Shown: one piece after another, positions 34,258-43,265 of the stretch | Numbering within the stretch: position 1 is the first letter of the stretch | Layout of the letters: every line of letters starts with the position of its first letter | Source: Bradyrhizobiaceae bacterium | GTDB taxonomy: Bacteria; Pseudomonadota; Alphaproteobacteria; Rhizobiales; Xanthobacteraceae | Reading direction: 5' to 3' | Assembly: GCA_020544565.1 (NCBI GenBank) | Contig: CP078014.1 | Location: forward strand, 2,978,016 to 3,042,015 | Length of the DNA: 64,000 nt | Position numbers and translations under genes: made by a program | The notes under the pieces: model-generated | The model's database searches: none | What the model was told of the DNA's origin: nothing | What the model saw: the letters and a program-made list of their open reading frames with translations, nothing else

Positions 34258-34914
34258 TCAGGAACGCGTTTCCGTCCAATTCGCCACGATCATCCCCGGC
34301 AGGGCGTTCTCCACCGCGCGCGCATCCTGCGCGAGATCGAGGCGCTTTGGCAGTTTCACCTGCGGCACCAGCAGGAAGATCACGGCGGTGGCGCGACCTT
34401 GCAGCCGGCTCGAGACGCGACCATCCTTGTGCCGGGTGATGTTTTCGCGGACGCGTCCCGTCTTGCTGACGCGAACATTGTCGGCCACCAGCAGGCTCGG
34501 ACCAGTGCGGCGATAGACGAAGCGCAGGCGCATGCCGGTATGGCGTTCCCACGCGCCGGGCGTGATACTGCCGCCTCGCGAGGATTTTCCAGCGCTCGGC
34601 ATTGCGATTGCCAGCCAAAACCCGTTCTTGGAGCGGATCAGTGGGCCGGTGTCGTGCGCACCAACAATCACTGGTGCCTTCGACCAGACCAACGCTGCCG
34701 CGTTGAGACTCCGCCGACCTTTCGGATACTGCTCGGAGCGAATGGTGCGGGCGAGTCGCGCCCCGAGGCCTGCGCCAGTGATCTGCGCTCGCCAGGCGGA
34801 CTTGAGACCGGCGCCAGCTTTGCGCATGGCAGCGGTGACCGCCTTTTGGCCGGCGCGGGTTTCCGCCTCCATTGTCCGGGCGATATCGCCGACAATCCTG
34901 ATGCCGAGTTTCAT
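34258..34914 (-). CDS. DUF6441-type minor tail/head-tail protein
   Basis: A 218-aa phage protein starting MKLGIRIVGDIARTMEAETR, with SAWRAQITGAGLGARLARTI and GPLIRSKNGFWLAIAMPSAG in the middle. The layout resembles lambda Z or HK97 gp10-type tail completion proteins, and the gene sits between the head-tail adaptor and the tail genes. Its start codon overlaps the stop of the adaptor gene (ATGA). The GDCCVxC and ParDE cargo separate it from the DUF3168 gene. Confidence 0.72.
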   Translation of the reverse strand: MKLGIRIVGDIARTMEAETRAGQKAVTAAMRKAGAGLKSAWRAQITGAGLGARLARTIRSEQYPKGRRSLNAAALVWSKAPVIVGAHDTGPLIRSKNGFWLAIAMPSAGKSSRGGSITPGAWERHTGMRLRFVYRRTGPSLLVADNVRVSKTGRVRENITRHKDGRVSSRLQGRATAVIFLLVPQVKLPKRLDLAQDARAVENALPGMIVANWTETRS

Positions 34915-35228
34915 GCGGGGCGAAGGTCCACGGTCCAGACGAGCCGCTCGCGATCACGCACCGGCTCGCCCTGAATGATGAAGGTGTCGCCATCGATCTC
35001 GATCCGGTCGTCGGGGCGCGGGCTCGAGACCTCGGCGAGGCGAAGATCGACGCGGGTGGTTTCCGACCAGAGCCGCGCCTCGCCGAAGCCAGTGATCTCG
35101 TCCGCACGTCGGGCAATGATGCGCACGGGCACGGCCGATCCGCCATCGGGCGTATAGACAGCGTCCCTGCCGATGTTCGGATCGCCGAACAGGTCGTCGA
35201 TCGCCTTCGCGAAGGCGCTCATACCCAT
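34911..35228 (-). CDS. Head-tail joining protein (gpFII-like position)
   Basis: A 105-aa protein: SAFAKAIDDLFGDPNIGRDA, VYTPDGGSAVPVRIIARRAD and DRIEIDGDTFIIQGEPVRDR. The beta-rich pattern and the place directly after the capsid gene fit a head-tail adaptor of the FII type. Its ATG overlaps the capsid stop codon; an in-frame ATG two codons on is an equal start. Confidence 0.72.
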   Translation of the reverse strand: MGMSAFAKAIDDLFGDPNIGRDAVYTPDGGSAVPVRIIARRADEITGFGEARLWSETTRVDLRLAEVSSPRPDDRIEIDGDTFIIQGEPVRDRERLVWTVDLRPA

Positions 35229-36250
35229 CAGTTGCTCGTGTGGATGCGCACCGCGAGCCGCGGGCGCTTGTTGACCGGTAGGGTCGAGGCCTCGGTCTTG
35301 ACCTCAATGGCGCTACCGTCGTGACGTGCGATCTGCCGGGCATAGATCGGCAGGCCGACGGTGTTGACTGTCTCGATCAGGTTCGCCGGCGCGCCGTAGG
35401 TCACGAAGGTGTCGAGGGTGCCGAGCGGGAACGCGATGCCCTCGCTCGCTGGGATCAGCGTCTCGGTTTCGCCGGTGGAGAGGGTGACGGTGGCGTTGTA
35501 CTCCTCGAACATGATGCCGGCGAAGGGGAAGCGCCGGCGCGTATCTTCGCGGAGCGGTTGGGCGCCGGTCGAGGCATAGTACTTGTAGGCGTCCTCGACC
35601 TTGGCGTGGCCGATCAGCTTGTCAAAGAACTCAGGGCTGACGAGCGCCAACACGCCGGTCATGGTCTCGCCCTTGAGTTCCGTCTCGACCTTGCGCAGCA
35701 CCTCGCGCACCTTGGCCTGGACGTTGGTACCGGCGGTGCCGAGCACGAAATCGACCGCCTGCTGGGAAAGCCCGAACTCGGTGAAGTAGTTGTAGAGCGT
35801 GGTGCCGGCGCCGTCCTTGACGATGCCGCGCAACGCATTGACCTCCATGTACTCGCGGGTCTGGGCGTGCTTGACCCGCATGCGAGTGAGCTTGCGCTCC
35901 ATGACGGTGGCGAGCGGGTCGGCCGCGTCGGCAACGCCGAAGCCGCGCACGCCCTGGATGTCCTGGGGCGTGATCACGTCGTCGTGGGGAATCCACGGCA
36001 CCGTGAAGGAACGCATCGAGCGCGTGTCGCGGTTGGCGACGGTGGCGGGACCGCCGAGCGGCACGGTCGGCAGGAGGTTTAGCACGCCTTCGGCCTGTTC
36101 GATGACGACGGAGCGTTGGGTCACGCCCTCGAAGCGGAAGAGGCCCATCTGCCCGAGCCGGGTATAGACGTTGGGCAGGATGTTGATGGCCTGGGTCATC
36201 TCGGCGAGCGAATAACCGCCCGCGTCGAAGGGATTGATGATGGCGACCAT
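35228..36250 (-). CDS. Major capsid protein, lambda gpE family
   Basis: A 340-aa capsid protein of the phage-E group (HK97 fold). Marks are the N-terminal INPFDAGGYSLAEMTQAINI, NRDTRSMRSFTVPWIPHDDV and the end region RRFPFAGIMFEEYNATVTLS. It follows the gpD-like decoration gene by 94 bases, the lambda D-E order. It would form the icosahedral shell around the scaffold made from the protease gene. Confidence 0.9.
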   Translation of the reverse strand: MVAIINPFDAGGYSLAEMTQAINILPNVYTRLGQMGLFRFEGVTQRSVVIEQAEGVLNLLPTVPLGGPATVANRDTRSMRSFTVPWIPHDDVITPQDIQGVRGFGVADAADPLATVMERKLTRMRVKHAQTREYMEVNALRGIVKDGAGTTLYNYFTEFGLSQQAVDFVLGTAGTNVQAKVREVLRKVETELKGETMTGVLALVSPEFFDKLIGHAKVEDAYKYYASTGAQPLREDTRRRFPFAGIMFEEYNATVTLSTGETETLIPASEGIAFPLGTLDTFVTYGAPANLIETVNTVGLPIYARQIARHDGSAIEVKTEASTLPVNKRPRLAVRIHTSN

Positions 36251-36344
36251 GGAGTCGGGTCTCCTTGGGATGGAACGGGCATGAAAAAGGCCCCGAAGGC
36301 GGACACCTTGGAGCCGGTGACGGATTGGATCTGACGAGCGTGGA

Positions 36345-36734
36345 TCAGGCGGTGTCGCGCGGCACGATGCCGGCAGAGCTCAGCTCAGTGTACTTGACGG
36401 TCGTCTTGGCCGCGTCATCGACGGAGGCGTCGAAGACGAGCGCCGCCTTGGAGACGATCGCCGGGCCGCGGGCAACCATGAGGCCGGTCCTATCGCCGTC
36501 CGTCGCGTCGACCGCCTCGATCAGGACGGCCGTTGCGACCTCCGCGCCCTCGTCTCCGACGACCTCGGCGTCCGGCGACAGGCGGTACTTGCCCGACGCG
36601 GTGATCCGGCCGAGGACGGATCCGAGCGCGTAGTTCGTGCCAGCCTTAAGGGTCACAGCCTCGCGACAGAAGCTCGCATTGAGCTCGTATTTGAGCAGGT
36701 CACCGAGGGTCGGCGACATGGTGAGAACGGTCAT
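36345..36734 (-). CDS. Head decoration protein, lambda gpD family
   Basis: A 129-aa protein with LGDLLKYELNASFCREAVTL, AGTNYALGSVLGRITASGKY and VLIEAVDATDGDRTGLMVAR, the pattern of gpD-like trimers that cement the expanded capsid. It lies between the protease/scaffold gene and the capsid gene, as in lambda. Confidence 0.85.
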   Translation of the reverse strand: MTVLTMSPTLGDLLKYELNASFCREAVTLKAGTNYALGSVLGRITASGKYRLSPDAEVVGDEGAEVATAVLIEAVDATDGDRTGLMVARGPAIVSKAALVFDASVDDAAKTTVKYTELSSAGIVPRDTA

Positions 36735-36751
36735 GATGATCCTCCTTGTCG

Positions 36752-37174
36752 TCAGCTGCGATTGGCCGAGGCGCGCTCACGCGCACGACGCACGATGGGG
36801 CTTTCGCCGCCGTTCAATGCCGACGAGCCGGCCGGTGACGGCGCCACGGCGACCACAGAGCTCGCCTCGGCGCGTACCGCGAGGGCGTCGAGGATGGAGC
36901 TTCGCAGCGCATGCGGCGCAATCCCCTTGGCCATGGCGTCGGCGGCGTCGATGGCGACGCCCAGTCGGGCACCCTGGGCGGCAATGGCGGCGATCTCCGC
37001 ATATTCGGCGCGCAACCGTTCCGCGGTGTGGTCGGTGGTGGGTACGTCGGTGGTCGCCGGCGCCGCGACCGGCGGTGCGGGCTGCGGCGTATCGGGGGTT
37101 TCCGGTTCGGGCGCGTTCGTCTCGATGACGGCGTCGCCATCGATCGCCGCACCGGCATTGGGGTCGATGGTCAT
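36752..37174 (-). CDS. Internal in-frame scaffold protein (Nu3-like)
   Basis: The ATG at 37172-37174, codon 300 of the protease gene, is preceded by AAGGAG with a 10-base spacer, far better than chance inside a gene. It would give a 140-aa protein: an acidic, Pro- and Thr-rich start (TIDPNAGAAIDGDAVIETNA) and a helical end with AERLRAEYAEIAAIAAQGAR. In lambda, scaffold Nu3 is made from exactly such an internal start. Whether it is used here is untested. Confidence 0.7.
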   Translation of the reverse strand: MTIDPNAGAAIDGDAVIETNAPEPETPDTPQPAPPVAAPATTDVPTTDHTAERLRAEYAEIAAIAAQGARLGVAIDAADAMAKGIAPHALRSSILDALAVRAEASSVVAVAPSPAGSSALNGGESPIVRRARERASANRS

Positions 37175-38071
37175 TTCGGTCTTTCTCCTTGGAGGTTGAC
37201 GACTGCGGGCGCTCTGCGAAGCACCCCTGATCAGGCGTGGCGGGTCGAGCATCCGGGTGAGATCGGCAAGTGCGTGGCCGACGGTGCCGACTTGGTCGGC
37301 AAGGCCGGCGTCGATGCCCCGCTGGCCCCGATAGATCGCGGCCTGCGTCGCGTGGACAGCGCCGGGGCTCATGTTCCGGTTGCGCGCCACCAGGGTGACG
37401 AGGTCGGCATGGAGCGCGTCGACATCCGCCTGGATCGCCGACAACGCCGTATCCGAAAGCGGCTCGTGGGCATTGCCCTCGATCTTGCGATCGCCCGCGT
37501 GAACGAGCGTCCATTTGAGGCCGGCCATGACGTCGGCGATGCTCTCGTCGACATGGATGGCCACGACGCCGATGGATCCGACCTCCGCCGTCCGGGTGAC
37601 GTAAAGGCGGTCCGCCACGCTGGCGATGGCAAAGGCAGCCGACAGCGCGCTTTCGCTCGCGACAGCCCAGAGTGGCTTCTGCGCGGCTTCGCGCAAGGAC
37701 ACGAGGCGATCGACCAGATCGAAGAGACCGCCGACCTCACCGCCTGGCGAGTCCAGCTCCAGCAACACGGCCCGCGCAGCTGGATCGGCCAGCGCGGCCT
37801 CCACGGCAAAAGCGATCTCGCCATAGTCGCTGGCGCCCAGAAAACCGGTGAGCCAGTCGCCACGCGTCACCAATGGCCCGAGGATCGGCACCACGGCGAT
37901 GCCGGGACCGGTAACGGAATGGCTCGCCACCTGCGGCGCATCGCAGGCCGGAAGCATGGCCTGGCGTGTATCGAGCATTGGGCCGGCGGCGAGCAGGCCG
38001 TCGAGCGCTCGCGGGGCGATCGCCAAGGGCCGACCGCCGAGCCGGGTGAGCAGCGGATTCAATCGCGTCAT
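36752..38071 (-). CDS. Head maturation protease (S49, lambda gpC-like) with scaffold C-terminus
   Basis: A 439-aa protein. Residues 1-300 are an S49/SppA peptidase: GPLVTRGDWLTGFLGASDYG, then ELDSPGGEVGGLFDLVDRLV, the catalytic serine region SALSAAFAIASVADRLYVTR followed by GSIGV, and a lysine in GDRKIEGNAHEPLSD. The last 140 residues are proline- and alanine-rich and then helical, like a scaffold, with their own start site at 37174. This is the lambda C/Nu3 arrangement. I begin the gene at the ATG in VSMTRLN (38071); the frame is open further upstream. Confidence 0.87.
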   Translation of the reverse strand: MTRLNPLLTRLGGRPLAIAPRALDGLLAAGPMLDTRQAMLPACDAPQVASHSVTGPGIAVVPILGPLVTRGDWLTGFLGASDYGEIAFAVEAALADPAARAVLLELDSPGGEVGGLFDLVDRLVSLREAAQKPLWAVASESALSAAFAIASVADRLYVTRTAEVGSIGVVAIHVDESIADVMAGLKWTLVHAGDRKIEGNAHEPLSDTALSAIQADVDALHADLVTLVARNRNMSPGAVHATQAAIYRGQRGIDAGLADQVGTVGHALADLTRMLDPPRLIRGASQSARSRQPPRRKTEMTIDPNAGAAIDGDAVIETNAPEPETPDTPQPAPPVAAPATTDVPTTDHTAERLRAEYAEIAAIAAQGARLGVAIDAADAMAKGIAPHALRSSILDALAVRAEASSVVAVAPSPAGSSALNGGESPIVRRARERASANRS

Positions 38072-38078
38072 GGAAACC

Positions 38079-39557
38079 TCAGTCGGCGGCGACGTTCGCC
38101 TGGTTGTCCGCTGGTGCTGCCTCTTGAGCATCGGTCAGCAGCCTCGGGTCGGATGAGGCGCTGCCGAAGGAGAGGCCAAGCTGGCGCTCTCGCGCACGGT
38201 CCGCAGCAATCTCGGCATCGACCTGATCGGCGTCATAGCCGCGCTCGGCGAGCGCCTGTGTCCGGCTCTTCAGCCCCGCCTCGATCTGTTCAATCTCGGC
38301 GCGCGCGTCCTTCAGCGGATCGACCCAGTCCCATTTGGGCGGCAGCCAGGAACAGCCGAGATAAACGCGCCTCTGCTGTTCGTAATCGGGCAAGGCAATC
38401 GCGCCCGCCATGACCGCCATATCGAGCCATCGCGCCCAGACCCGCCGACAGATTTGCCAGACCATGACCGAGTGCTGGTAGGCCTCGATGCGGCGGCGGA
38501 ACTCGAGGAGCGCGAGCCGCGAGTTCGAGTAGTTTGCCTTCAGCATGTCATTCGACAGATACGCATACGGGATGCCGAGCGCCGCCGAGACCTGCAGCAA
38601 CGTGCGGTACTGGAACGGCTCGTAGGTCTGGCCGACATCGGCAGGCGCCGAGGTCTGCACTTCCTCGCCCGGCTCCAGCATCACGATCTGGCCGGGCTGC
38701 AGATCCATCGTCCGCTCGCCGCCTTCGTCGCTCTCGGCGATGTCGAAGGGCTCCGCCGGCGCCGGCGTGGTGATGAAGAGCGCATGCATGGCCGCGACCT
38801 TCTTCCGGTCGAGCTCGGCGTCGTCGTACTGATCGAGCAGGAACAGCTTCACGATGCCCGGCGCAAAGCGGGAAATCCCGCGCAACTGCCCAGCATCGAC
38901 CGGATCGATGACGTGGATGACCTCGGCCGCCGACACCCGCACGATCTCGCCGGCGAGCCCTGGATCGGTCACGTCACCCGGATGGCGGCGCAGGAAGTGG
39001 TAGGCGACGCGCCTGCCGATCCGGTCGAACTCAATCCCCTGACGGACGACATTACCGCCGGGAAGCTGCTCGTTGCGGCTGAGCGGCAGCATCTCGGAGG
39101 GGATCATCTGCAGCTGCAGCGGCACCATGAGCCCGTCATCGGGCCGGCGCGGACGGAAGCGGAAGAACACTTCACCGGCGATGAATACCTCGCGCGCGGC
39201 GCGCCGCTGCTGGCCATAGAAATCGGTGAACCCCTCGGCGTCGCTGTCGTCGGTCCAGTCGAGCCAGAGGCGCTGCACGCGCGCCTTGAGTTCGGCATCG
39301 GCGATCAGGGACGACGGTTTGATGCCGTCGCCCACCACATTGCCGGCCCAGCTCTCGATGGCGTTCGCCGCATAGCCGTTGTTGCGGACCAGCCATCGGG
39401 CGCGCGCGGTGATGTCGGCGCCGGCGGCCGCGATCAGCGTGTTGAGATGCGCCCGGCTCGGCTGGAAGTGCCGCAGCCTGCGGCTTGCCTGGCCCGCCTC
39501 GAAGCCGCCCACCAGAGCGCCGATGCGGCGGCGCCACCGTGTGATCGATTCCAGCAC
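38079..39557 (-). CDS. Portal protein, lambda gpB family
   Basis: A 492-aa portal. Typical are RARWLVRNNGYAANAIESWA, VGDGIKPSS, AGEVFFRFRPRRPDDGLMVP, HVIDPVDAGQLRGISRFAPG and QTYEPFQYRTLLQVSAALGI. It forms the ring through which DNA enters the head. The protease gene follows directly, in lambda order. Confidence 0.9.
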   Translation of the reverse strand: MLESITRWRRRIGALVGGFEAGQASRRLRHFQPSRAHLNTLIAAAGADITARARWLVRNNGYAANAIESWAGNVVGDGIKPSSLIADAELKARVQRLWLDWTDDSDAEGFTDFYGQQRRAAREVFIAGEVFFRFRPRRPDDGLMVPLQLQMIPSEMLPLSRNEQLPGGNVVRQGIEFDRIGRRVAYHFLRRHPGDVTDPGLAGEIVRVSAAEVIHVIDPVDAGQLRGISRFAPGIVKLFLLDQYDDAELDRKKVAAMHALFITTPAPAEPFDIAESDEGGERTMDLQPGQIVMLEPGEEVQTSAPADVGQTYEPFQYRTLLQVSAALGIPYAYLSNDMLKANYSNSRLALLEFRRRIEAYQHSVMVWQICRRVWARWLDMAVMAGAIALPDYEQQRRVYLGCSWLPPKWDWVDPLKDARAEIEQIEAGLKSRTQALAERGYDADQVDAEIAADRARERQLGLSFGSASSDPRLLTDAQEAAPADNQANVAAD

Positions 39558-39560
39558 GAG

Positions 39561-39773
39561 TCAGAGCCCCTTGCTTGCCGTCGTGCGAACGATGCGACGG
39601 CGCGCGCCGGTTTGCTCCTCGGCGATCCGCCGTTCGAGGTCGCCGAGGGCGACCGCCATTTCGGCATCGCTCGCATAGGTGATGCGGCGCCCCTCGACCT
39701 CGACGGTGCGCACGCCGCGCCATCGGGCGGCGAGCAGCGCATCGCGGCGCGCGATCATGTCCTCAAGCGTCAT
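39561..39773 (-). CDS. gpW-like head-tail joining protein
   Basis: A 70-aa protein with MTLEDMIARRDALLAARWRG and VEVEGRRITYASDAEMAVAL, the compact gpW fold of lambda. It closes the portal after packaging. It lies between the terminase and portal genes, the lambda A-W-B order. Confidence 0.82.
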   Translation of the reverse strand: MTLEDMIARRDALLAARWRGVRTVEVEGRRITYASDAEMAVALGDLERRIAEEQTGARRRIVRTTASKGL

Positions 39774-39783
39774 GGTCTCGGTC

Positions 39784-41760
39784 TCAACTCAGATAGCTGG
39801 GCGTGAACACCCGTCGGCCGCGCCGGGCAGGCGCTCGTCGCACCAGACCCGCGGAGGCGATCTCTGGCGTGCCGGGGTCAGAGGCCGTGGTCTCTGGCCC
39901 CACTGTGTTGCTCGGATCGAGCGAGCCGACCTGGCGTTCGAGATCGCGCCATTTCTGCTCGCCCCAGCGGTCGGCACCGGCGATCCAGGCGGCGGCACGG
40001 GCATAGACCCGGCAATCCAGCGCCTCGTTGCGTTCGCGGAGCTTCTGCCATTCGAGCCGCTGAAACCCGCGCCTGGTCTTCACCGTCACCAGCTGTTCGG
40101 CGACGAACTGCTTGCACCACTCGCTGTCGGCCCAAGCCGGCAGGTGGATGGTCCCTGCGGGAAAGCTGGCGCCTCCGGCACGCTCCTCGTCGGTCGGCCG
40201 TTCGAGCCGGAGGTAGCGATAGGTCTCGGCCTTGAAGGTCGAGACCGCGACCGACCACAGCCGCGCGCCGCGCCGCAATCGCTTGCCGCCGGCGGTCGCA
40301 TCGACATAGGTCGGGCCGGAGACCGGGCTCGCCCGATTGAAACCCTCGACACCCTTGACTGGCGCCACCTGCGCGAAGCCGGCGCGCCGTGCCCAGCCGT
40401 AGACCGACGGCGCCTCGAAGCCGGTGTCGATCGCGAGGCGCGACAGGCCCATCGCCACCCCAGAGGCGTGCGGCCAGTTGCGGCTCAAGAGACCGTCCAA
40501 CGCGGACCATGCGGCGGCGTGTTCGGGGCCGCCCTCAATGACGATGTGGTCGATGAGCCAGCTCTCCAGCCCGCGACCCCATGCCCAGACATCGACCTCG
40601 ATGCGATCCTTCTGGACGTCGGCGCCGGCGGTGAGAAACAGGCCGCCCATCGGCACCGTGCCGGCCGGCCAGCTTTCCCTACGATCGTAGAGCCGCTGCC
40701 AGTCCGGCGCTTCGCCCGTCTCGACCCATGTCTCGCCCAGCGATGTATTGACGAAGGTCTTCATCGCCTCGTCGCCGTGATCCTTCGCCGACAGAAAGGT
40801 ACGCACCATGGCTTCCAAGCGGACCCAGGAGGAATAGACCTCGTTCAGGTGAAAGCCGGCGATGCCGTCGAACGGGGCCTCAGCCCGCCATTCGCCCCGG
40901 CGCACGGCGGCCCAGCGTTCGGCGTCGCTCCAATGCACGCCGCAATGGCGGCATTGGTATCGCGCGGTCTCCGGCCGGTGGGCGCCGTCCGCGTCGCGGT
41001 CCCAGCGAACCTGCTCCCAGACCAGCGTCTGATGCTCGCCGCATTCCGGGCACGGCGCGAAGAAGCGGCGCCTGTCGCTTTCGGTGAACGCCGTCTCGAT
41101 CCGGCTCGCGCCACGGATGGTCGGCGTCGAGACCAGGACGATCTTGCGGTTCCAGAAGGTGACCGTGCGCTTCTTCGCCAGATTGACCGGATCGCCCTCG
41201 GCGCCGGCGCTGAACGGATAGCGGTCGACCTCGTCGCACAGGAGGATGCGGATCGGCCGGCTGGCCAGGCCCGAGGGTGCATTGGCGCCGACGATGGTCA
41301 GATGCCCGCCGGGAAACTTCTTGTGCAGGATCTTGTTCGACCCGTCCCGCGACTTCGGATCCGAGATGCGCCCATGCAGACAGGGCGTATCGCGCGCCAT
41401 CGGCGAGAAACGGTCCTTCGACCAGGTCTCCGCATCGCGTTCCGTCGGCATCACCACCATCACCGGCGCCGGGTCCTGGTCGATGTGGAATGCAACGGTG
41501 TTGAGCAGCACCTCCGTCTTGCCGGTCTGGCTCGACGACATCACGACGACGCTTTCGACCGCCGGATCGGAGATCGCGTCCATGATGCCGCGCTGGTAGA
41601 TGGCCCGCTCGGTGCGCCAGCGGCCGGGCTCGGCGCTGGCTTCGGAACTCAGGCGGCGCCTGGCGTCGGCCCACTCACTGATCGTCAGGGTCGGCGGCGG
41701 CGCCAGGATCGTCAGCGCCTTGCGCGTCGCCTGCGCCAGCCGCGCCGGCCCCTTCAGCAC
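39784..41760 (-). CDS. Terminase large subunit, lambda GpA family
   Basis: A DNA packaging motor ATPase of about 658 aa. The Walker A-like motif is SSSQTGKTEVL (residues 75-85), Walker B is ILLCDEVDRYP, and a zinc ribbon CPECGEH and CRHCGVH lies near 220-260; the nuclease half follows with TAGADVQKDRIEVDVWAWG. The N-terminal ISEWADARRRLSSEASAEPG is typical. The start is uncertain: GTG 41760 gives an 86-base overlap with the small subunit gene, and an upstream GTG (41841) would add 27 residues without homology. Confidence 0.88.
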   Translation of the reverse strand: MLKGPARLAQATRKALTILAPPPTLTISEWADARRRLSSEASAEPGRWRTERAIYQRGIMDAISDPAVESVVVMSSSQTGKTEVLLNTVAFHIDQDPAPVMVVMPTERDAETWSKDRFSPMARDTPCLHGRISDPKSRDGSNKILHKKFPGGHLTIVGANAPSGLASRPIRILLCDEVDRYPFSAGAEGDPVNLAKKRTVTFWNRKIVLVSTPTIRGASRIETAFTESDRRRFFAPCPECGEHQTLVWEQVRWDRDADGAHRPETARYQCRHCGVHWSDAERWAAVRRGEWRAEAPFDGIAGFHLNEVYSSWVRLEAMVRTFLSAKDHGDEAMKTFVNTSLGETWVETGEAPDWQRLYDRRESWPAGTVPMGGLFLTAGADVQKDRIEVDVWAWGRGLESWLIDHIVIEGGPEHAAAWSALDGLLSRNWPHASGVAMGLSRLAIDTGFEAPSVYGWARRAGFAQVAPVKGVEGFNRASPVSGPTYVDATAGGKRLRRGARLWSVAVSTFKAETYRYLRLERPTDEERAGGASFPAGTIHLPAWADSEWCKQFVAEQLVTVKTRRGFQRLEWQKLRERNEALDCRVYARAAAWIAGADRWGEQKWRDLERQVGSLDPSNTVGPETTASDPGTPEIASAGLVRRAPARRGRRVFTPSYLS

Positions 41761-42244
41761 CAACGGCGATGGCCGGGAGGCTGGCGAGTTCCGCGAGCGC
41801 TTCGGTGATCGCGTCGCGGATCTGCGCGCGCGTGCCGGCAATGGTCGTCTCCTCGTGGACGAGCGGCGCCAGCCTGTCGGGCAGGACCAGCAGACGCGCG
41901 CGCAGGCGGGCCAGCACGGCGATCCAAGCCCCCTCGACCTGAGCGGCCGGCAAGAGGTCGCCGCGCCGGACAGCTGCGTCCATTTCGGCGAGATCGGCCT
42001 TGGCCTTGATCAGCCGGGCGCGCTCGACACCGAAATCGGCGGCGCCCGTCTGCGACCGCGTCGCCAGTTCGCGCAGGTAGCGCACATAGCCGCGCACCGT
42101 GCCGACGAGATCGTAGCGCCCGCGTTCGGGGCCGGTGCGAGCTGACGCCGGGATGATCCCGTCGCGCGCCAGCTGCTGGACCCGCCTTTCGGTCAGGTCC
42201 AGGAGCCGGGCGATGACCGCGATCGGTTGGGTATTGGTCGCCAT
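41675..42244 (-). CDS. Terminase small subunit, Nu1-like
   Basis: A 189-aa protein. The N-terminal winged helix (PIAVIARLLDLTERRVQQLA, then RDGIIPASARTGPERGRYDL) is that of lambda Nu1, which binds the packaging site. A helical dimerisation part with VERARLIKAKADLAEMDAAV follows. The last 30 residues, rich in Ala, Gly and Asp, overlap the large subunit gene. It starts the leftward packaging operon; the 147 bases upstream separate it from a plus-strand gene and hold likely divergent promoters, which I could not define. Confidence 0.82.
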   Translation of the reverse strand: MATNTQPIAVIARLLDLTERRVQQLARDGIIPASARTGPERGRYDLVGTVRGYVRYLRELATRSQTGAADFGVERARLIKAKADLAEMDAAVRRGDLLPAAQVEGAWIAVLARLRARLLVLPDRLAPLVHEETTIAGTRAQIRDAITEALAELASLPAIAVGAEGAGAAGAGDAQGADDPGAAADPDDQ

Positions 42245-42391
42245 GAACGGGGGCCGCTCCCGGGCAAGATCAGGTCATGTCGGGAGCCCCGCCATCACTG
42301 CATAAAAAGCAATGAAATGATGCACTTATCGACTTGATGAGGGCGTCGGTCAGAGCCTGTATGGGGTCACCATCAAGCGCTGGAGACCGCC

Positions 42392-42613
42392 ATGACCAAG
42401 TCCAGAAACACCGCTACCGCCCTCGACGCATTCATCGCCAAGAAGGCGGAAATCGACACGATGCTGGAGCGCATCAAGGTGCTGAGCGACGACCATTTCG
42501 ACACCAGCCCCGACGAGATCAACTGGGGCCATGTCGGAATGCTCAGCCACTACACCGAACTCCTGAAGCGCATCACCGACGCAGCCTTCAAGGAGGGCGA
42601 GCACGCCGATTAG
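42392..42613 (+). CDS. Small phage protein of unknown function
   Basis: A 73-aa mostly helical protein (ALDAFIAKKAEIDTMLERIK, SPDEINWGHVGMLSHYTELL). I recall such short proteins upstream of DUF3489 genes in alphaproteobacterial prophages, but no function is known. It is the first of three plus-strand genes set within an otherwise minus-strand prophage. Confidence 0.6.
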   Translation: MTKSRNTATALDAFIAKKAEIDTMLERIKVLSDDHFDTSPDEINWGHVGMLSHYTELLKRITDAAFKEGEHAD

Positions 42614-42715
42614 ACGCGCCGCTTCCCGCCTTCGCCCCGATAGGCTCACCCTCGGGGCTCGGGGCAGTAGAAGGTCCGCGATGGTCGCGCGCCTCTCCTG
42701 AAGAAGGATTGCCCC

Positions 42716-43261
42716 ATGACCAAACTCTCCGACACACAGATGATCGTCCTCAGCGCCGCCGCGCAGCGCGCGAACATGCTGGCGCTACCGCTCCCGAAGA
42801 ACCTCAAGGGCGGCGCAGCGCAGAAAGTGATCGCTTCGCTCCTCAAGCAGGGCCTGCTCGAAGAGATCGATGCCGACACGCGCATCGGCGAACACGTTTG
42901 GCGCGAGGCCGGCGACGGCCACGGCGTCACACTCGCGATCACCGAGCACGGGCTCGCCGCCATCGGCATCGAGCCGGAGGCCTCGCGTGACTCTGCGGAG
43001 CCCACGCAAAGCGGTCACGCTGCCGTCAAGACGTCATCGAAGCCAAATGCCCGCGAAGGCAGCAAGCAGGCCCAGCTGATCGCCATGCTGCAGGGCGCCG
43101 ACGGAGCAACCGTCGCCGAGATCGCCGCCGCATTCGGGTGGCAGCCGCACACCGTGCGCGGCGCCATCGCCGGGGCGCTCAAGAAGAAGCTCGGGCTCGA
43201 CGTGACCTCCGAGAAGGTCGACGGACGCGGTCGGGTCTACCGCCTCAGCCGGGAGGGCTGA
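42716..43261 (+). CDS. DUF3489-domain protein
   Basis: A 181-aa protein. Its first 85 residues (TKLSDTQMIVLSAAAQRANM, then GAAQKVIASLLKQGLLEEID) look like a small winged helix; the C-terminal half (KQAQLIAMLQGADGATVAEI, then AAAFGWQPHTVRGAIAGALK) is DUF3489, a second winged-helix-like domain. A DNA-binding role is likely but unproven. AGAAGGA precedes the ATG. Confidence 0.78.
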   Translation: MTKLSDTQMIVLSAAAQRANMLALPLPKNLKGGAAQKVIASLLKQGLLEEIDADTRIGEHVWREAGDGHGVTLAITEHGLAAIGIEPEASRDSAEPTQSGHAAVKTSSKPNAREGSKQAQLIAMLQGADGATVAEIAAAFGWQPHTVRGAIAGALKKKLGLDVTSEKVDGRGRVYRLSREG

Positions 43262-43265
43262 GGCT

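Noticed and set aside
39679..41808. 709-aa plus-strand open frame
   Set aside because: It is antisense to the terminase gene and has the His/Arg/Gly-rich make-up of a high-GC shadow frame. The terminase motifs are on the other strand.
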